A stretch of DNA of 15,151 nt. It comes from Trichomonas tenax. Taxonomy: Eukaryota > Parabasalia > Trichomonadida > Trichomonadidae. The position numbers and the translations under genes were made by a program. How positions within the stretch are numbered: position 1 is the stretch's first letter; each line of letters starts with the position of its first letter. Positions 14,692 to 15,151 of this stretch are shown here, piece after piece. The notes under the pieces were generated by a model. It searched no databases. It saw only the letters and a program-made list of their open reading frames with translations, and was not told where the DNA came from. The stretch covers positions 1 through 15,151 of the forward strand of contig JALKBU010001189.1 in NCBI GenBank assembly GCA_023091735.1, in the 5' to 3' direction.

Positions 14692-15151
14692 ATGACAACA
14701 ACAAACACAGACGCTATAGTTTCTGAACAAATCAATGAAGATTATGAATGGATTCAGTATAATTCAAAATTACGTATCATTCATTCTATCAAGGATGATT
14801 ATTTTCAGATGCAGTCGATAGTTACTGCCTGTAATGCTCCTGACACGAAAGAACCAAAACATTGGTTCGAAAATCAAAGCACACGAGAACTTTTAAGCGA
14901 GTTTTCGCGACTAGCGGAATTCCGCGACTCAAAAAATCCTTATGAAAACAGGCAAAATTTGCCTATCGGATTAAGAGGTTTTTACTGTCATCGACTCCTT
15001 GTTAATGCTGTAGCAATGTGGGCTTCACCTCGTTATGCTTGGTATATAATGATACTTTTAGACGATTTATTCGCTAAAGAAAGAGAAGAAATGCAAAGAG
15101 TTATTGAAACCAAAGACGAAGAGATTAAAGAAAGAATTCCTCGTTCAGTTC
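14692..15151 (+). CDS. KilA-N domain protein (5' part)
   Basis: The frame opens at the ATG at 14692 and runs off the right edge: 153 full codons without a stop. KilA-N is a DNA-binding domain shared by phages, large DNA viruses and, in many copies, trichomonads. The domain spans roughly residues 25-130. DDYFQMQSIVTACNAP (35-50) and KHWFENQSTRELLSEF (56-71) match the domain's first half. GFYCHRLLVNAVAMWASP (96-113) with YAWYIMILLDDL (115-126) is the hallmark second half, in the MWASPxYA form typical of trichomonad copies. Residues 127-148 (Lys/Glu-rich, KEREEMQRVIETKDEEIKER) begin a coiled coil. The first 20 residues are Thr/Asn-rich and probably disordered. No Inr box is evident near the ATG; a strong stem-loop lies 48 bases upstream. 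Trichomonad copies probably came from viruses or mobile elements. The visible part is undamaged. Confidence 0.92.
   Translation, partial: MTTTNTDAIVSEQINEDYEWIQYNSKLRIIHSIKDDYFQMQSIVTACNAPDTKEPKHWFENQSTRELLSEFSRLAEFRDSKNPYENRQNLPIGLRGFYCHRLLVNAVAMWASPRYAWYIMILLDDLFAKEREEMQRVIETKDEEIKERIPRSV

Overview
The window reads as AT-rich protist DNA, most likely from a trichomonad and probably Trichomonas vaginalis. Four things point there. First, compact intronless genes have initiator (Inr)-like TCAYWWT boxes 10-30 bases before the ATG. Second, a TAAA signal overlaps a stop codon. Third, the protein families are characteristic: an NlpC/P60 endopeptidase, BspA-like leucine-rich repeats, a Pmp-like GGAI surface repeat protein, a fringe-like glycosyltransferase and a KilA-N domain protein. 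Fourth, spacers are long and very AT-rich and contain many relics. The species name is an inference; no marker gene is present.

Layout. 1-275: the 5' end of an intact gene on the minus strand. 956-1992: a broken Pmp-like surface protein gene on the minus strand that still has its Inr; a short relic (2011-2250, plus) abuts it head to head. 2881-3306: an intact NlpC/P60 cysteine peptidase, the most GC-rich part of the window. 3307-6659: mostly spacer, with several hairpins and palindromes and one unidentified, probably frameshifted reading frame at 4384-4792. 6660-6922: a 40-bp tandem repeat. 7120-8489: a BspA-like LRR gene broken by one stop and two frameshifts. 8758-8906: a phased array of a 13-bp motif upstream of an intact basic TPxK-rich protein gene (8956-9540). 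9815-10387: an intact NAD(P)-binding SDR/NmrA-like gene, convergent with the previous one. 11203-14529: a graveyard containing coding-like scraps, a fringe-like glycosyltransferase with an in-frame stop, and two decayed reading frames of unknown family. 14692 to the end: a 5'-complete KilA-N gene preceded by a strong stem-loop.

Gene interplay. No operon logic applies. Five genes look usable: the left-edge gene, NlpC/P60, the TPxK protein, the SDR and KilA-N. At least five loci look dead, several of them surface or glycan genes of families that are large in trichomonads. This fits birth-and-death turnover of multicopy families. The signals I find most worth following are the dispersed TTGTCRTGTAAAA motif with its ~19-20-bp phased array, the 17-bp stem-loop ahead of KilA-N, and the repeated TGTGAATTCACA palindromes upstream of the SDR gene.
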